DNA from: Omphiscola glabra | Lineage: Eukaryota > Mollusca > Gastropoda > Lymnaeidae | Reading direction: 5' to 3' | Assembly (NCBI GenBank): GCA_964017045.1 | Contig: OZ024794.1 | Coordinates: 22,487,359-22,551,358 of the forward strand | Length of the DNA stretch: 64,000 nucleotides | Shown: piece by piece, positions 47,701 through 59,745 of the stretch | How positions within the stretch are numbered: position 1 is the first letter of the stretch | Layout: every line of letters starts with the position of its first letter | Notes under the pieces: model-generated | What the model saw: the letters and a program-made list of their open reading frames with translations, nothing else | The model's database searches: none | What the model was told of the DNA's origin: nothing | Translations under genes and position numbers: made by a program

Positions 47701-50700
47701 TAATTATCAATGCACCTGAGAAAATTTATAAAAAAACTTTGACTTGCATATAAGCCAACCATCCCATAAAAAAGTCAGCTTTAGAACTGGAATATACAGT
47801 TAAAGTCATGTTTTGGTTATTTGGAAGTTGTAAAACTATAAGCAGAATGAAAGATTATGCCATTTTAATTACTGTATGAATTTATTAAATTTTAGGCTCA
47901 CAATATTGACAGTTTTGTTAGTTACCATGATTTAAATGTGTTATATATTTTTAAAAACGGTGATGGTTTTTGCTTTAATTTTGTTGTATTTTATAGTTTC
48001 TCTTATATTGTACTTACAATTTTATAGCCTTTACTGTTACATAAAGTGATATACACCTTTATTCAGCTAGCAAACAAATCTTTGATGGGCAGTGGGGAGA
48101 ATAGGTGGCATGACAAATCTTTGTCTAGTGGTGTCTATGAAAATGGATTGTTTATTTCAAATGCAGATGTAAGTGGCTCTTTACTAGATAAATAAATAGA
48201 TTGGTTTTAATGTGAAATAATTTTTATTTTAGATGCTTTTGATAGTTAAAAACTTCAAGCATCTGCCTTTCAAATTGAGAATAAATGAGAGTTAACACTA
48301 ATTTGTTAAGCTAAAAAATGGTTTGCATATTTAAATAAATCTCTTTTCCCATGAACTTGGGTGCATGAAACCTTACCAAAATTTCAGAAGAAAACAGGAA
48401 TTTGTTTTTGTTTAATAGAAAGAGGCTTATACAATAAAGCATTAACTGTTCAAAGTGCCATTGAAAACCAAATAATTTATAATATAATTTATTTACATAT
48501 TTGAAATAGGACCTTGATGCCATGTCACCATGTATTTTAAGTGAGTGGCCTTATAAATTTAAAAGTTTATCTATTTTTTTAATTCTAGTCATTGATAAAT
48601 TTTCAGCACACTCCTGCAGAAGGTATTATGCTGGTTCAAGTGACAAGCTATGTGCATTTAAAGGTTTTAGAATGCCAAGGAAAATGGCTGGTAATAAGCT
48701 GTGTAAAACCATTAGCAATAACTTCAGGAGATAACTTTATTGTATTAAATCAGCAGCATTTGAATTTTATCTAACAGACATATACATATATTAGAAACAT
48801 GTAACTTTTGTCCTAACAGGGTAATAACCAAATCAGACCATTAGAAAAACCTGAACTGCTTGAGTTTATTCTTGATGAGAGACTTAGAAATGATGTTGAG
48901 GTTGCTAAGAAGAACTATGCTGCTTTGGTGAGTCATTAGTTACTCCTAAGTACACGAAAATAGGCCTACAGCTAGCTTATAAAAATAATTTAAATTAGAT
49001 AATCCAGTACCAGTACTATTTATTATAGTTGTGTAATAAAGAGTCAAATTTTCCTCTTTTTTTTCTATTTAACTAATAATTTTCTGTTGAATTTTTCTTC
49101 ATTTTTAGAGCCAAGTAGCAACTGTTGAAATAAGAGCTTATACAAAGTATGGGAAAAAATACTGCAAAGGAAAGAATATACATCCAGATGCACTCTGCCA
49201 GCTTGCTATGCAATTAGCTTATTATAGAACTTATGGAAAGTAAGTGAGGCTAAACCTCACTGTAATTGTGGGCCTTTATCAGCATAACAAAAAATGTATA
49301 TGGAAAAAATATTAATCCCTAATCATATGATTCTTAAACACATTTTGAATGATGGATAAGTATAAATGGTGGATGTGAAAAAGATATATAAATAAAAATT
49401 ATATATGTTAGTCTTTGTGGAAAGAAAAAAGTATTGTAATGATATAAAACTACCTCTTATGAAATATAATCAAAAACATTCCTTCTTTTTTGAAAAAAAG
49501 AATGGCCCCCACTTATGAAACAGCTCCTATCAAACAGTTTTACCATGGACGTACAGAAACTATGAGAACATGTACAAAAGAAGCTCAAACTTGGTGCAAG
49601 GCTATGATGAATCCCGCTGTGAAGGTAGATTTCTAAGCATCTTATCACCATAGCCAAAATAATTTAACTATGAAATACTGTCAACAGAGAATTAAAATTT
49701 TAAAACATCAAATACCAACAGTTCTGGATTTACCAAACTCTGCTATAACGAACATCACAGTTTGAAGATTTTACTAATATATAATTTGTTAACATTTTAA
49801 TTAAAATTAACTAATTGCTATTGTATCTTGTTTTCTCTTAATGAAAGATTGATTGGTACACGCAAATTAGAGCATATTAAGGTGGCTCTGGGAAAAACTA
49901 ACAAAACATACACTGAACAACTTCTAGGAACATAACTTGTTCATAAATTTAGAACTGCCTGTATGTCATTTTTTTTAAATTGATAAATAGCGATTAAAAA
50001 GTATTGCTTTCTTTTAAATATCTACCAATCGTAAAATTGAAAATTTTAGCAATACATTTTGTCTCCTATTTTATTTTCAGAATTCTGAGCGTTGCAAGCT
50101 CTTTTTAGCAGCACTAAAGAAGCATAATAATGATTTTTCTGATGCTTGTGAATTTAAAGGTAATTAATGCAAGAGTTTTTTTAAACTTCAAAAAAATTAT
50201 ATTAATTCTAACAAAATCTGGAAAATGCTATATTTATGATGTTAAAAGTTCTTTGAAGATTGAATTTAATTATTTCCTTTTACTTTAAGAAGCATAGTGT
50301 ATGTTACTTATTTGAAACATTTTGCTACAAGTTTTAAGTATATAAATAATATTAATTATTATGCAATTCTTATGAAAAACATGGTTGAAAAATATTGTTT
50401 TTTGAATGTCTGGATATTATACTCAAATGTAATATCAAATTAATACTGCAATGTCCAGTCAGCTCATTTGCATAATTTTTTTATTTTAAAAAAATTATTT
50501 TAATTATGACTACCAATACTAATAGTTAAAAAGTATACAATTTTTTTAATGGCATTTAGTAATTTTATGATGAAAATGACCACTAATCACTTTAAGCTTG
50601 TGACCGCCATTTGCTGGCATTATACCTTGTGGCCCAAGAAGAAGGCAGACCTGTTCCATCGTTATATCAGGATCCATCATATAGCAAAAGGTAATAAAAA

Positions 50701-51850
50701 TTTCAAACATGGAAATCAATAAAATCAGTTTTTCAGATTTAGAAATTCAAAGTTATTTCCAAATACATTTTTCACTAAGGGGGATCAAACTGTTTTGTGA
50801 TGTATATATATATATATATATATTTATAACAGACATGTCCATATTATGTTATGCACATATATATATATACATAGTTTGTCCTTTGCATGCAAAAATGATA
50901 CAGGCTTCAACTTTAGTGAGGGAGAGTTGCTTAATTTGTCAGTGTCACTCTCTCATCCTTGCCTATTTGTTCCAATGGCAAGACTGGAAATATACCAGGA
51001 TGCAGTGGATGACGAGCAGTGTTTCTTGTGTCTTACTGTGCTCTAGTGCATTCCTAGTTCGCCGGAGTTGTTGAAATTTTCATTGTGTCATATCGCCTAT
51101 GGGACTCCATCTCCATGTTTAATTTCAGAGTTTGCCTTCTCTTAGATGAGTTGCCATCCAAGGTTAACGAGTCCCATCTAACCAGAATGCTGGTGTTGGT
51201 TTTGTTTGTCTAGGGTGGAGATTGACTCAGTTTAAACCACTCGGGCACCCAGCATGCTCATATATATATATATACGTATATATATATATATATATACAAC
51301 CTTAACACTAATTAAAAATTTGATAGATGTGACTTTATTATAATCACTAAATGTTTTTAAAAACTGCTACCAATAAATTCAACTATTTACAGTGGTGGCG
51401 GTGGCAATTTTGTATTATCTACCAGCTGTATAGGATTTACATCAGTGATAGGTGGTGTCATGCCCATGTGTGAGAATGGTATTGGTGCTTTTTATCGCAT
51501 TAATGATGAGAGGTAAGCAGATTGTTGTCTCTTCATGGTGGTTGAATGATGGACATTTAATTTCAAAGTGAACAAAAAAAAATTGACACTAATAAATTTA
51601 ACTATAAAAATACAACTTATTTGATCATATAATGAACTTTACTGACCATTTAAAAACTGGTGTGAGGAAAATACCTCTTAAATCAATCTAGTCATTTGAT
51701 TTATATTGCAGGTTGTCATTTTTTGTTTCGACATGGAATGCTGACAAAAATACAAATAGTTTTGGATTTGCAGATGCAATATGCAATTCTCTGGACTCAT
51801 TGAAAGTCTTATTGGATGAAGAAAGTGCTACAGTAGTTTCAAGATTGTGA
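38759..51850 (+). CDS. CROT: Peroxisomal carnitine O-octanoyltransferase (CROT), 15 coding exons, 617 aa
   Basis: CROT transfers medium-chain acyl groups from CoA to carnitine so that peroxisomal beta-oxidation products can leave for mitochondria. Coding exons: 38759-38879, 41839-41963, 42699-42877, 43241-43368, 44102-44307, 44427-44540, 48067-48168, 48607-48690, 48820-48927, 49109-49239, 49501-49624, 50081-50159, 50597-50690, 51393-51512, 51712-51850. All introns are GT-AG and all phases join. Exon 2-3 give KSKNKRNWLEEWWEDVAYLE. The catalytic His is the first codon of the exon at 48607 (residue 326, DHTPAEGIM). FYHGRTETMRTCTKEA is in the exon at 49501, and the carnitine/acyl-binding GGGGNFVLSTS in the exon at 51393. 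Human CROT is 612 aa. The last three residues are SRL, a PTS1-type peroxisomal signal. The first coding exon has an acceptor at 38747, so there is an untranslated upstream exon. Confidence 0.96.
39491..40523. mobile_element. Third-layer transposon with CAGTGGCGTAGCCAGG termini
   Basis: The left end CAGTGGCGTAGCCAGG is matched by CTAGCTAGGCCACTG at the right (inverted), with near-identical 8-bp flanks TTTGTATT and ATTGTATT. GGTCGACACC and CCGGATCGGTTGACACC are subterminal. A hAT assignment is suggested by the duplication length. It contains a LINE fragment. Confidence 0.62.
39955..40440 (+). pseudogene. LINE 3'-end fragment, innermost layer
   Basis: Broken plus-strand frames read MVKPVLIYGAEKWGK, LRRILGIQWPDRIS, then SITRQALNWNPQGKWKKGRP and NTWRREVEADTKKLGH. 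This is the end of the reverse transcriptase and the C-terminal domain of the same LINE family as 7519-8803 (compare [17 protein letters not shown]). Confidence 0.85.
43551..43720. repeat. 34-bp minisatellite, five copies, in CROT intron 4
   Basis: The unit CAAACAGAATCCCATAGTGT followed by TCCAACCAACAATT repeats five times with one to three differences per unit. It lies between the CROT exons ending at 43368 and starting at 44102. Confidence 0.95.
44690..46980 (-). mobile_element. Degenerate LINE in CROT intron 6, antisense to the gene
   Basis: On the minus strand, starting near 46940, broken frames read WIVTWNVLSLLRAGAV and ISIAALQEFQW. FNIAFINVHAPTEDIEGQ and DIKIVIGNFNAKI follow (46828-46348), all AP-endonuclease motifs. 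Reverse transcriptase sequence is heavily eroded. The C-terminal RPRLRWMDDVEKK lies near 44850, preceded by GHFERMPNHR-like sequence. It differs from the family at 7519 and probably belongs to another clade. A Penelope-like tail (AGCTTCCACATACCTTGTTC) lies within it near 45235. Confidence 0.82.
47370..47815. repeat. Dispersed TATAAGCC repeat region
   Basis: CATTCATAAGCCAACTC and CCACTCATAAGGCG occur at the left and GCATATAAGCCAACCATCCC at the right, ending near GGAATATACAG. Related to the remnant at 10005-10100. Likely a MITE, but I could not define both ends. Confidence 0.45.
50800..50880. repeat. (TA)n microsatellite in CROT intron 13
   Basis: Two TA runs, near 50803-50822 and 50858-50870, with a further one at about 51260-51296 in the same intron. 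Confidence 0.85.
51045..51260 (+). repeat. SINE/LINE-derived repeat, copy 2 (uninterrupted)
   Basis: GAAATTTTCATTGTGTC, GGGACTCCATCTCCATG, GAGTTTGCCTTCTCTTAGAT and CATCCAAGGTTAACGAGTCC match 33340-33990 but without its insertions. It therefore preserves an empty site for the hAT MITE at 33604. Located in CROT intron 13. Confidence 0.8.
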
Positions 51851-54800
51851 TATCTCATTATAATTTCTCTGTAGTACTGCATTTAAAAAAAAAATACTAT
51901 GCCTTAATTATTACAAGATCACTGTTTTAAAACAATAATTTACCACATCTTTTTTTGTTTTATGATTTTATTTGCTAGAAAGTATATGAAATGATCTTAG
52001 CTAATTCCAAGATAAAGCTGGTTAATTGCACTTTCAACCCAGGGATAAAGGTTTAACTTAATAATTTCTTTAGTGCAAAGGCAGTTTAATCATATATAAA
52101 TCTTAACCATTTTCTCCAAATTAATTAGCTCTGTGATTTCTGGAATACCACAAGTGTTTCTTAATTTTTAAAAACTTGCATTTTGAATAACGTTATATAA
52201 ATTGAGGTCAACAAAGATAAAGGTCTTGGGGCCTCTTTATGAATACACATTGCTAAAAAAAAAAAGCTGGTTTTTACCACAAAGTAAAAGCCTTAGTAAA
52301 ATGTATTTCTTTGTGAATTAAATACATGCACACAATCCCACAACTTGTTTTCATTAATTTTAATGAGTTCACTTGTGAAAGCAATAACTGTTCGGGATAT
52401 ATTTCAAAGCATCCACCAATCAAATCACAGACCTTTGCTTTGCTTAGACTAAGACACTAATCATACAGAAAATATTGTTTTTTTGAAACTCATTTTATAA
52501 ATATTATAAAATAAAGTTCCTAACTAGCTTTTATTTTCTTTTACCATATGTCACTGATTAATTTTATAAAATGTTCATAAACTAAATGAAAATTATATAT
52601 GTCATGAGCAGTAACTTATATATTCAAATGCTTATGTGCCAGTCCTGTGCCTCTTTCTTATAATTGTCTTCGCCTATTACCAAAAGTCCGAATTGTAGGC
52701 ATTAAAAAATACACTTTCTACTATTAATTTAATAACTAAATGGCAATTCAGATTGCTATAACAAGCATCTCAGTAATAAGTGGAAGCTCTAACAAGATAA
52801 AATCTAAAGAAGGCAGTATAATTTTTTAACATTTACAGTTAACATAGGAGATCTGAATATAAAAAAAAAATGTAATTATTAATGCAGTGCAAATTAGAAA
52901 AATAATTAAATTAATAACCATTTGATTATTTTTTGTTGTTGTTGTAATGTGCTTGGTGTCTCCATTTGAAGCATTTGTCATTTAGATGATATATGTTAAA
53001 AGGATATGTGAAAGGTCATCTTCACCGATATAGTAATCTTGTAAAAATATCTTACAGCTTGATGTTAATATTTTATGGCTAGGAATTTATTTTTATTTTT
53101 GTCCATTACTAAATAAATCTACAAAACTGCTGAAATTTAATTGTTTGAAAATATTGATCGAGTTTAAATTAAAAGGAAAGTAAAATTATGTTTCTCTAAT
53201 TATTTAGCTATCGTTTCTTTTTAAAAGGGTGATTCATTACAGTGAAATTATATTGCATTTTAATTACTCCAATACAAAATAAATTGCCATCATGTAATTT
53301 ACTGTCATCTAAATTAATCATTTAGAATGAATTTCAATGTATCTACTGGTATTATTCAAGTTATTTCAAAAATTAAGTTTAAACTGAAAATGTAACTTTA
53401 TTTTAAATGCTCTTAGAAATTTTCAAATGTATAACAATATGCCTGCATTCTAAGTCATGATTTGAATATTTTTGAGTCAGAATTTTAAAAAGTTTTAAAA
53501 TTCTTAAAAAGGGAACTGGCACTACTACTACCAGTCTATGATTGATACTGATAAATAACTAATATTTCATCATTCTTCTTATCAAGATTTGTTACTTATC
53601 ACATAATGTTTGTTGGGCAGATTTTGATTAATCTAAGCAATTGAAGATGTTATATATCAATTTTTTTTTTGGTTGATTTGTTAAAATCTAGTTTTGAATT
53701 GGTAAAATAATTTTGATTTCATTTTAAAGTCTCAGGCTTCTTTGCATATTAATATTTCTCAGTTTTTTAAAATTTTAAATGTATTTTCATTTAAACCATT
53801 TTTTTCACTATCATCATTTATATTAAAGTTAAAGAAATACTATACTGATAACCCTTATTAAATGGCACAGTCACCACTATTAGGAGATCTGCCTTTTAAA
53901 AAAATGTGTATTCACAGGTTGGTTAACATGTGAGGTATGCATGTTTTAGGTTAACCAGTGAATACACATTTTTCAATTAAAAATAGCTTTTTTAAAAAAA
54001 ATAGTAGGTGCAATTTTTGTTAAAGAGTGATTAAAATATACTGTCTTATCTTTGTTGTCAGTTTTTGTATAATTTTAACAAATTTAAAGATGTACTATTA
54101 CAAACATATATAATCAGTGTATCTATAACATAATTGACTAAATGGAGCAGTTAACAATTATGTTATAAAGACAGACCCTTAATTAATGCTGGGAAACATG
54201 TATACTGAATTGTTATATAAAATATATATTTGTGTTATTGTTTCAATCAAATTATTTCTAAGGAATATTATAAAAATAGGAATTACACTAAAAAAATCAC
54301 ATAGCTGTTTTGTATCTTATAAAAAATGTTTCATCTTGTTATAAGATGATTCAAATGTTATTTATTTATGTCTGTTACTTTTATATGGCAACAAGAACAA
54401 ATAAAGTGCTTGCTAAATAACAATTTTTTCAAACTGATCTTATGCTTTTTGTAAAATCGAGTGTAAGGAATTAACAAAAATAATTTCACACAAAATATGT
54501 AATGTTATACTTATAACAATGCTATTTAGACTTTTTTTTTTTCAATGTCAAAACACATCAATTTTAATTTTTTAATGATCATTAAATGATTTTTTAACTC
54601 ACAATAAATGATGGTGATTAACAAGTGGATGGTTGAATTTTATTTAGCTCCCCATTAATCTTTTTTATTATGTAAGCATGATTATTTTAAAATTATTGTG
54701 GAGAATTAAAGTAAGAAAATAAAATAAAGATCACAAAACATAATAAGGCAAAGCTTATTTTTCATCCAGAAAGTCAACTAGATTATTTCCATAACCTCTT

Positions 54801-55711
54801 TATTTCAACTAAATGTATTGCACATAGATAAGAATGTATAAATTACACCAAAGAATTCTTATAAATTAAAGTTTAACTACATAACTTCATTATCTTTGCT
54901 GTACATAATTTTAACATAAGTTTTTAAATATTTTGCATTTCTAACAAAATTTATAATTAGAAATACAGATTTTTACCATAAACTTGTTAAAAAATTTTTT
55001 GGGTAACATCTTTGAGATCTTAAGGGCTAACGATCCATGCATAATTCAAGGATTCAGTCGTCAAATATCAACTTCTCAGTCTCAGATTCTAGTAGGTCAG
55101 TTATAACCAGAGAGTTAAAATGCAAGATGTTCGGAATAACACTATTGATTTAGGGAAATTAAAAATAATGTATTTAAATATTATAAAAATTTAGCTTTTT
55201 GGGTCCATTAGGTGCAATATACCATAACTTGAGATAACTGAAACAAGTTACAAAAAAGTAGTGTGTGCAAAGCAAAACAATAAAAATGTCAAGTAGCAAT
55301 TAATGCAGATTAGTAATTAATGCAGATAAAACCCCTATTAACATCGCACCATTAGTATTGTTTTTACATGAAATAATTTATCAATGGACTTAAAGTGTGA
55401 AATTAGATTATATACGATTGCTCTTAAAATAAATGAATTGCTAAAGAAATTTTTCAGATTGCTTCATTTCCTCGTCTGGGCTTGAATTTCCAGCTCAGTT
55501 AAAGTTTCATCCCAGAGAACAAACTGTTTGGAAAGAAGAGTTACCTAGGATATTTAAGGATTTTAACAAGTATTTTAAATTATTTGTTTTGATTCAAAAA
55601 CAATTTTATAATAATCTTTTGATGAAAAAAAGACTATGTAATAATGGTTTAACTTTCAACAGAATTTCAACATAGATTATTTTTGTGAATATTAATAAAA
55701 TAATATATATG
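51851..55711 (+). other. CROT 3' UTR and AT-rich downstream DNA
   Basis: No coding sequence was recognised. Possible polyadenylation signals include AATAAA near 52513, 53114, 53278 and 54400; I cannot say which is used. One long hairpin at 53899-53972 stands out. Confidence 0.55.
53899..53972. repeat. 74-nt inverted repeat (hairpin)
   Basis: AAAAATGTGTATTCAC at the left pairs perfectly with GTGAATACACATTTTT at the right. After one mismatch the helix continues with GGTT/AACC, leaving a loop of about 32 nt. It could be a small palindromic transposon remnant or a structured RNA. It lies about 2 kb past the CROT stop, in its possible 3' UTR. Confidence 0.7.
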
Positions 55712-57470
55712 GCATCCTTCTGTCTTCGCGAGACGATGGAGTAGCTATGTGAGTCTACACTTTGAAGAGTGGCTAACTAGGCCAATCCTGGAATGACAAT
55801 CTGGACTTCATTTCTCGCAGGAGAATATTGATTCCTGGTTAGATTTGGAGATCCGTGTTGTTATTTTTGCAAGGGCTTCGTTTCGAACATTTTTGACTCC
55901 TTCATACACTGCTGTTTGGCAATGATCTCCCATTTGTTGATTTCATTGTTGGCTTCCCTCATGCTCCTTTTGCAAACGTCCATAAATCTCAGGCGTGGCC
56001 ATCCAATAAGTCTTGTCCTTCTGCCAACTCTCCATACAGCAGCATCTTTGGAATATGGCCTTCTTACATGGTCTAACCAGCGAATTTGCCTCTTGCTAAG
56101 AGCGGAGAATATGCTACACATTTTCTCACATTCCAAAACCTCTGTGTTAGGCACCTTGTCCTGCCATCGGATGCGTAAAATGCAACACAGACATCTTTGA
56201 TGGAAGCTGTTGAGTTTCCGCTCGTGACTGGTATATGTGGTCCACACTTTACTGCCATATATGAGCATCCTAAGCACGCATGGCTGATAGACATTTAATT
56301 TTGTTTTATCAGTTAGATTGAGATTATTCCACACCCGCTTATTCAGTTTAGCCATAGTTGCTGCTGCTTTTGCGATCCTGATGTTTATCTCTTCATCAAC
56401 GGAGTGAACTAGAAATATTGGATCCAAGGTATGTGAAATGCTCAACAACTGACAGATTATGGCCCTCAATAGATATGATTGGAGAGGACAGTGCTTCTTG
56501 CGTCATGACATGTGTTTTCTGTAGAAGAATTGACAGTCCAAACTCTTTACAAGCGTGTGATAGACGATTAACTAGCCGCTGAAGACCTTCTTTTGTGTGA
56601 GATGTTAAGGTGGCAACAGTTCACGAATTAGTACCTTTTTTTACCTTGGTCTTTGCATGAAGGCGAGCGATATTGAACAGCCTAAAACTGGTATGTATGT
56701 ACACTCCACCTTCACATTCCCTGAAGGCAAATTGAAGGAGCATCGAGAAGAAAATGGAGAAGAGCGTTGGTGCCAGTACACAACCCTGTTTTACTCCGCT
56801 GCTGACTAGGAATGCCTCAGAGACAGCGCCATTGAATGTGACTGGGCTGTGTATGTTTTTGTGAAATGACTGCATGATTGTGAGCAGTCGTGGGGGACAA
56901 CCTATTCTTTGCAAGATACTGAACAGACCTCTCCGATTTACCAAGTTGAATGCCTTTGTTAGATCTATGAAGGCATATGCTATTCATGACACTTCTCCTG
57001 CATATGGCGTAACGAGAATATCATGTCTATAGTTGAGAGCCCACTCCGGAAGCCACACTGGGACTCTGGGTAGATGCGGTTAGCCAGACTCTGCAATCGT
57101 TTTAGGGCAACACGGGCAAAAGTCTTTCCAACTAAGCAAGGAGAGAAATTCCTCGTTAGTTATTACAATCACTTCTGCCCCCTTTATTTTTGTACAATGT
57201 TGGCATCTCTCATGTCCTGGGGAATGTGACCCTTTTCCCCAACACTGACAGAGGAGCTCATGTAAGGGCTGAAGTAGTATTGTTTTTTCATTTTTGAGGA
57301 CTTCCGGGGGAATGCTGTCAATCCCTGGTGCCTTCCCATCAGCAAGGCAATTGCTTTTTCGAGCTCCTGTAAAGTTGGCTCTTCATCTAGTTCTTACATT
57401 ATTGACAAGATGGCAATTTATTCAGAGCGGTCTCAGTGACTACATTCAATGTTGTGTATACCGTAGTTCA
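55712..57470 (-). mobile_element. LINE fragment between CROT and DCTN3
   Basis: On the minus strand the frame 56944-56621 carries reverse-transcriptase motifs SFHKNIHSPVTFNG and SSGVKQGCVLAPTLFSIFF. The frame 56469-55861 carries the C-terminal part: YGSKVWTTYTSHERKLNSFH, CCILRIRWQDKVPN and RRTRLIGWPRLRF. The FADD catalytic segment and the endonuclease are lost or broken. The 3' end is near GGCATCCTTCTGTCTTCGCG at about 55711. It lies just downstream of the DCTN3 stop codon. Confidence 0.88.
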
Positions 57471-57510
57471 AGGTAAGGCTCTACCCGATGCCGAAGTTTT
57501 AGTTTTACAA

Positions 57511-57516
57511 TTTATT
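57511..57516 (-). terminator. Polyadenylation signal of DCTN3
   Basis: AATAAA on the minus strand, 22 nt downstream of the TAG stop. It implies a very short 3' UTR, with the LINE starting just beyond. Confidence 0.6.
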
Positions 57517-57537
57517 ATGTTTAGTGAAAATAAAATT

Positions 57538-59745
57538 CTATAAGGATACAACATCATTATAGGCACTCAACAGTTTCCGAGTTCCATCTGTTATTTGGGC
57601 CACTTCATCCTGTTGAAAGTATGAAAAATAAATAGAACAATAAAATGAATAATTAAATGTAATGATTCAATTAAACTTTTTTTTAAATATAATTATACAA
57701 ATACACTTCAAAACATTAGTAGACATGAGCATATCAGGCAGTAAATGATGAAACTCAAGACTATAAGGAAGTCACTAAACAGGATGCCAAGTAATTCATT
57801 GCTGAGTTACTCACAGTAATAAAAACCACATTAAAATGTATCATTGACTCATTTTATCACATTTCTAAATAATAGATTAGCAACAATTAAATTTGTACTT
57901 GGCAAACATATTTTTCACTCATCAATAGTAACCAGTATAAATTGTTTAGGTTTTGATTTTCTCTGATAATTTTAATTATTTACATCGAACTTGGGAAAAA
58001 TAAGGTAGCCTAAAAAGTCCACACTGGGTGACCAAGTCAAATTCATTTATCTGGTAAACATGATATTTGGGAGCATCTGTTGCTTTATTTATTCTTTGTG
58101 CTCATTTTATTTTTAAAAAGATATATATATAAGTTAAATTCTGACATACATATCAGGAAAATTTAATATATTTGAAGTATATTTTTTAATTCTGTAATTC
58201 ATTAATTTTAAACACCAAAAAATTCATAAAAATAGGTTATAGTTATCACATTTAAAGTTTTAAACAATCAGCTGATCTTACCTGCTGCTCAATTTGAATT
58301 TGGCTTAAAGTCTGTAATCTATCAGCAAATTTAGGGACAGCTGAAAAAACATACATTATTTTATTAATATTAAATATTATTTTTTAAGCTCGTGACATAA
58401 ATATGACCTATATAAAATACGCACACTTTCCTTTATTTATTTAAAATTATTTGCAAATTTATAATTTTAATAAAAGATTCCCTTGATCAGTTTTTAACAT
58501 TTTGGGAAAAATTTGTACCTTGGATGTGTTCACTATTGATATGGTCTTGATTTTCTGACAATTTTTGCCACAGTGCTGCTTGCTTTTCCAAGAAATCTTG
58601 CTCTGAGAAACAATTAATACATTATTTAAATATATATATCAATATATTCTCTCAGACCCCCCACCCCACATCAACCATTTAACAATGAAAGCATTTTTTT
58701 ATTGCAGCTACATTTTGGGTAACTTAACCATAATATATATATTTTTCTGTTTCTTGATTTTTATTTATCAAGGAAGTTTATAACATAACCTCATGTTAAT
58801 TACGAAATTTCAGGAAAAAAAGTAAATAGTACCCGCAAGAATAGTTTCTATTCGTGCATCTTCAGACAGCATCATTTCATCAGTATAAGCATGGTCAAGA
58901 TAGTTCCTCAGCTCTGGTACTTGTACAGACAAAGATAATATAAATAATTAGAGAAAGTCAAGTGAAAAAAACAACAAAATGGTTATTACTAATAAAATAG
59001 TTTTTTTTTTTAAAACACCAGAAAATTGTAATTCCTCATTTGAATAAAAAGTTGACAATTGAAAGTTTTAACTTTTTAAAAATTTATTTAAAACATTATT
59101 TATAAAAAAGTAGTGAAGCTTACATTTTTCATATAAAGCAGCAGCCTTTTTTTTCCCAGACAGGGATGCTCCTATTTTGTTTTGTATGTCTAGTAAGCTC
59201 TCTAAGCACTGCAAACATAAAGTTATTATAAAGTTACTAACTTGTCACCGGTACATGTGAGATCTAAGTCAAGGTTTTCAATTTTTCTTAGAACAAAACC
59301 CAAATTATTTAAATGTTAAGTCTTGTCAAATGCAGGAAAGAAATAATACACTCAGATGCTTAGAGAGAAACTGTACAATAATAAATTGCAAAATGCAAAC
59401 AAAAATATTCATAAGGCTTGAGCAAACATTTGTTTAAATACTGAATAGGATACTGTAAAAAATAGAAAAAAGAAAAAAAGAAAGGAAGAAAAAAACTGAC
59501 AATTTAAAAAAAAATTATAAAAGGATTTTGAAAAAAATAAATTGAATACTGGTCAATGATAATAATTAATTCTATATTTTACAGTTTTTTTTCTTGCCAT
59601 GTCTCAAACATTTATTTTGTTTTAAAGTAGAGTTCCAAAATGATTATAGAGATACAAACTTAAAAAAGGGTTTGCACATTGACATAGTCTCATGCAAATT
59701 TTATGCTCATCTAACAATTCTTACCTGAGTTTTAATCTTTTTATC
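57538..59745 (-). CDS. DCTN3: Dynactin subunit 3 (p22/p24), C-terminal 135 codons, six exons, N-terminus not located
   Basis: Dynactin subunit 3 is a coiled-coil component of the dynactin shoulder, which links cargo to cytoplasmic dynein. Exons in gene order: 59745-59725 (21 bp), 59208-59124, 58919-58833, 58602-58519, 58340-58282, 57609-57538 (TAG). All phases join. Successive exons read CLESLLDIQNKIGASLSGKK, LPELRNYLDHAYTDEMMLSE, EQDFLEKQAALWQKLSENQ, AVPKFADRLQTLSQIQIEQQ and TRKLLSAYNDVVSL. The pattern ILAEQ, then AVPxxxxRLQxLxQI, then LLxxYN matches the family. The exon at 58919 uses acceptor TGTACAAG; other nearby AG sites would create stops. AATAAA is at 57516-57511, 22 nt past the stop. 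Vertebrate DCTN3 is about 186 aa, so about 50 residues are missing upstream of 59745, or beyond 64000. Confidence 0.88.

Noticed and set aside
49877..49920. Second copy of the TTAA/GGTGG-ended element
   Set aside because: Only one diverged terminus (TTAAGGTGGCTCTGGG) is present in the CROT intron, with no opposing end.
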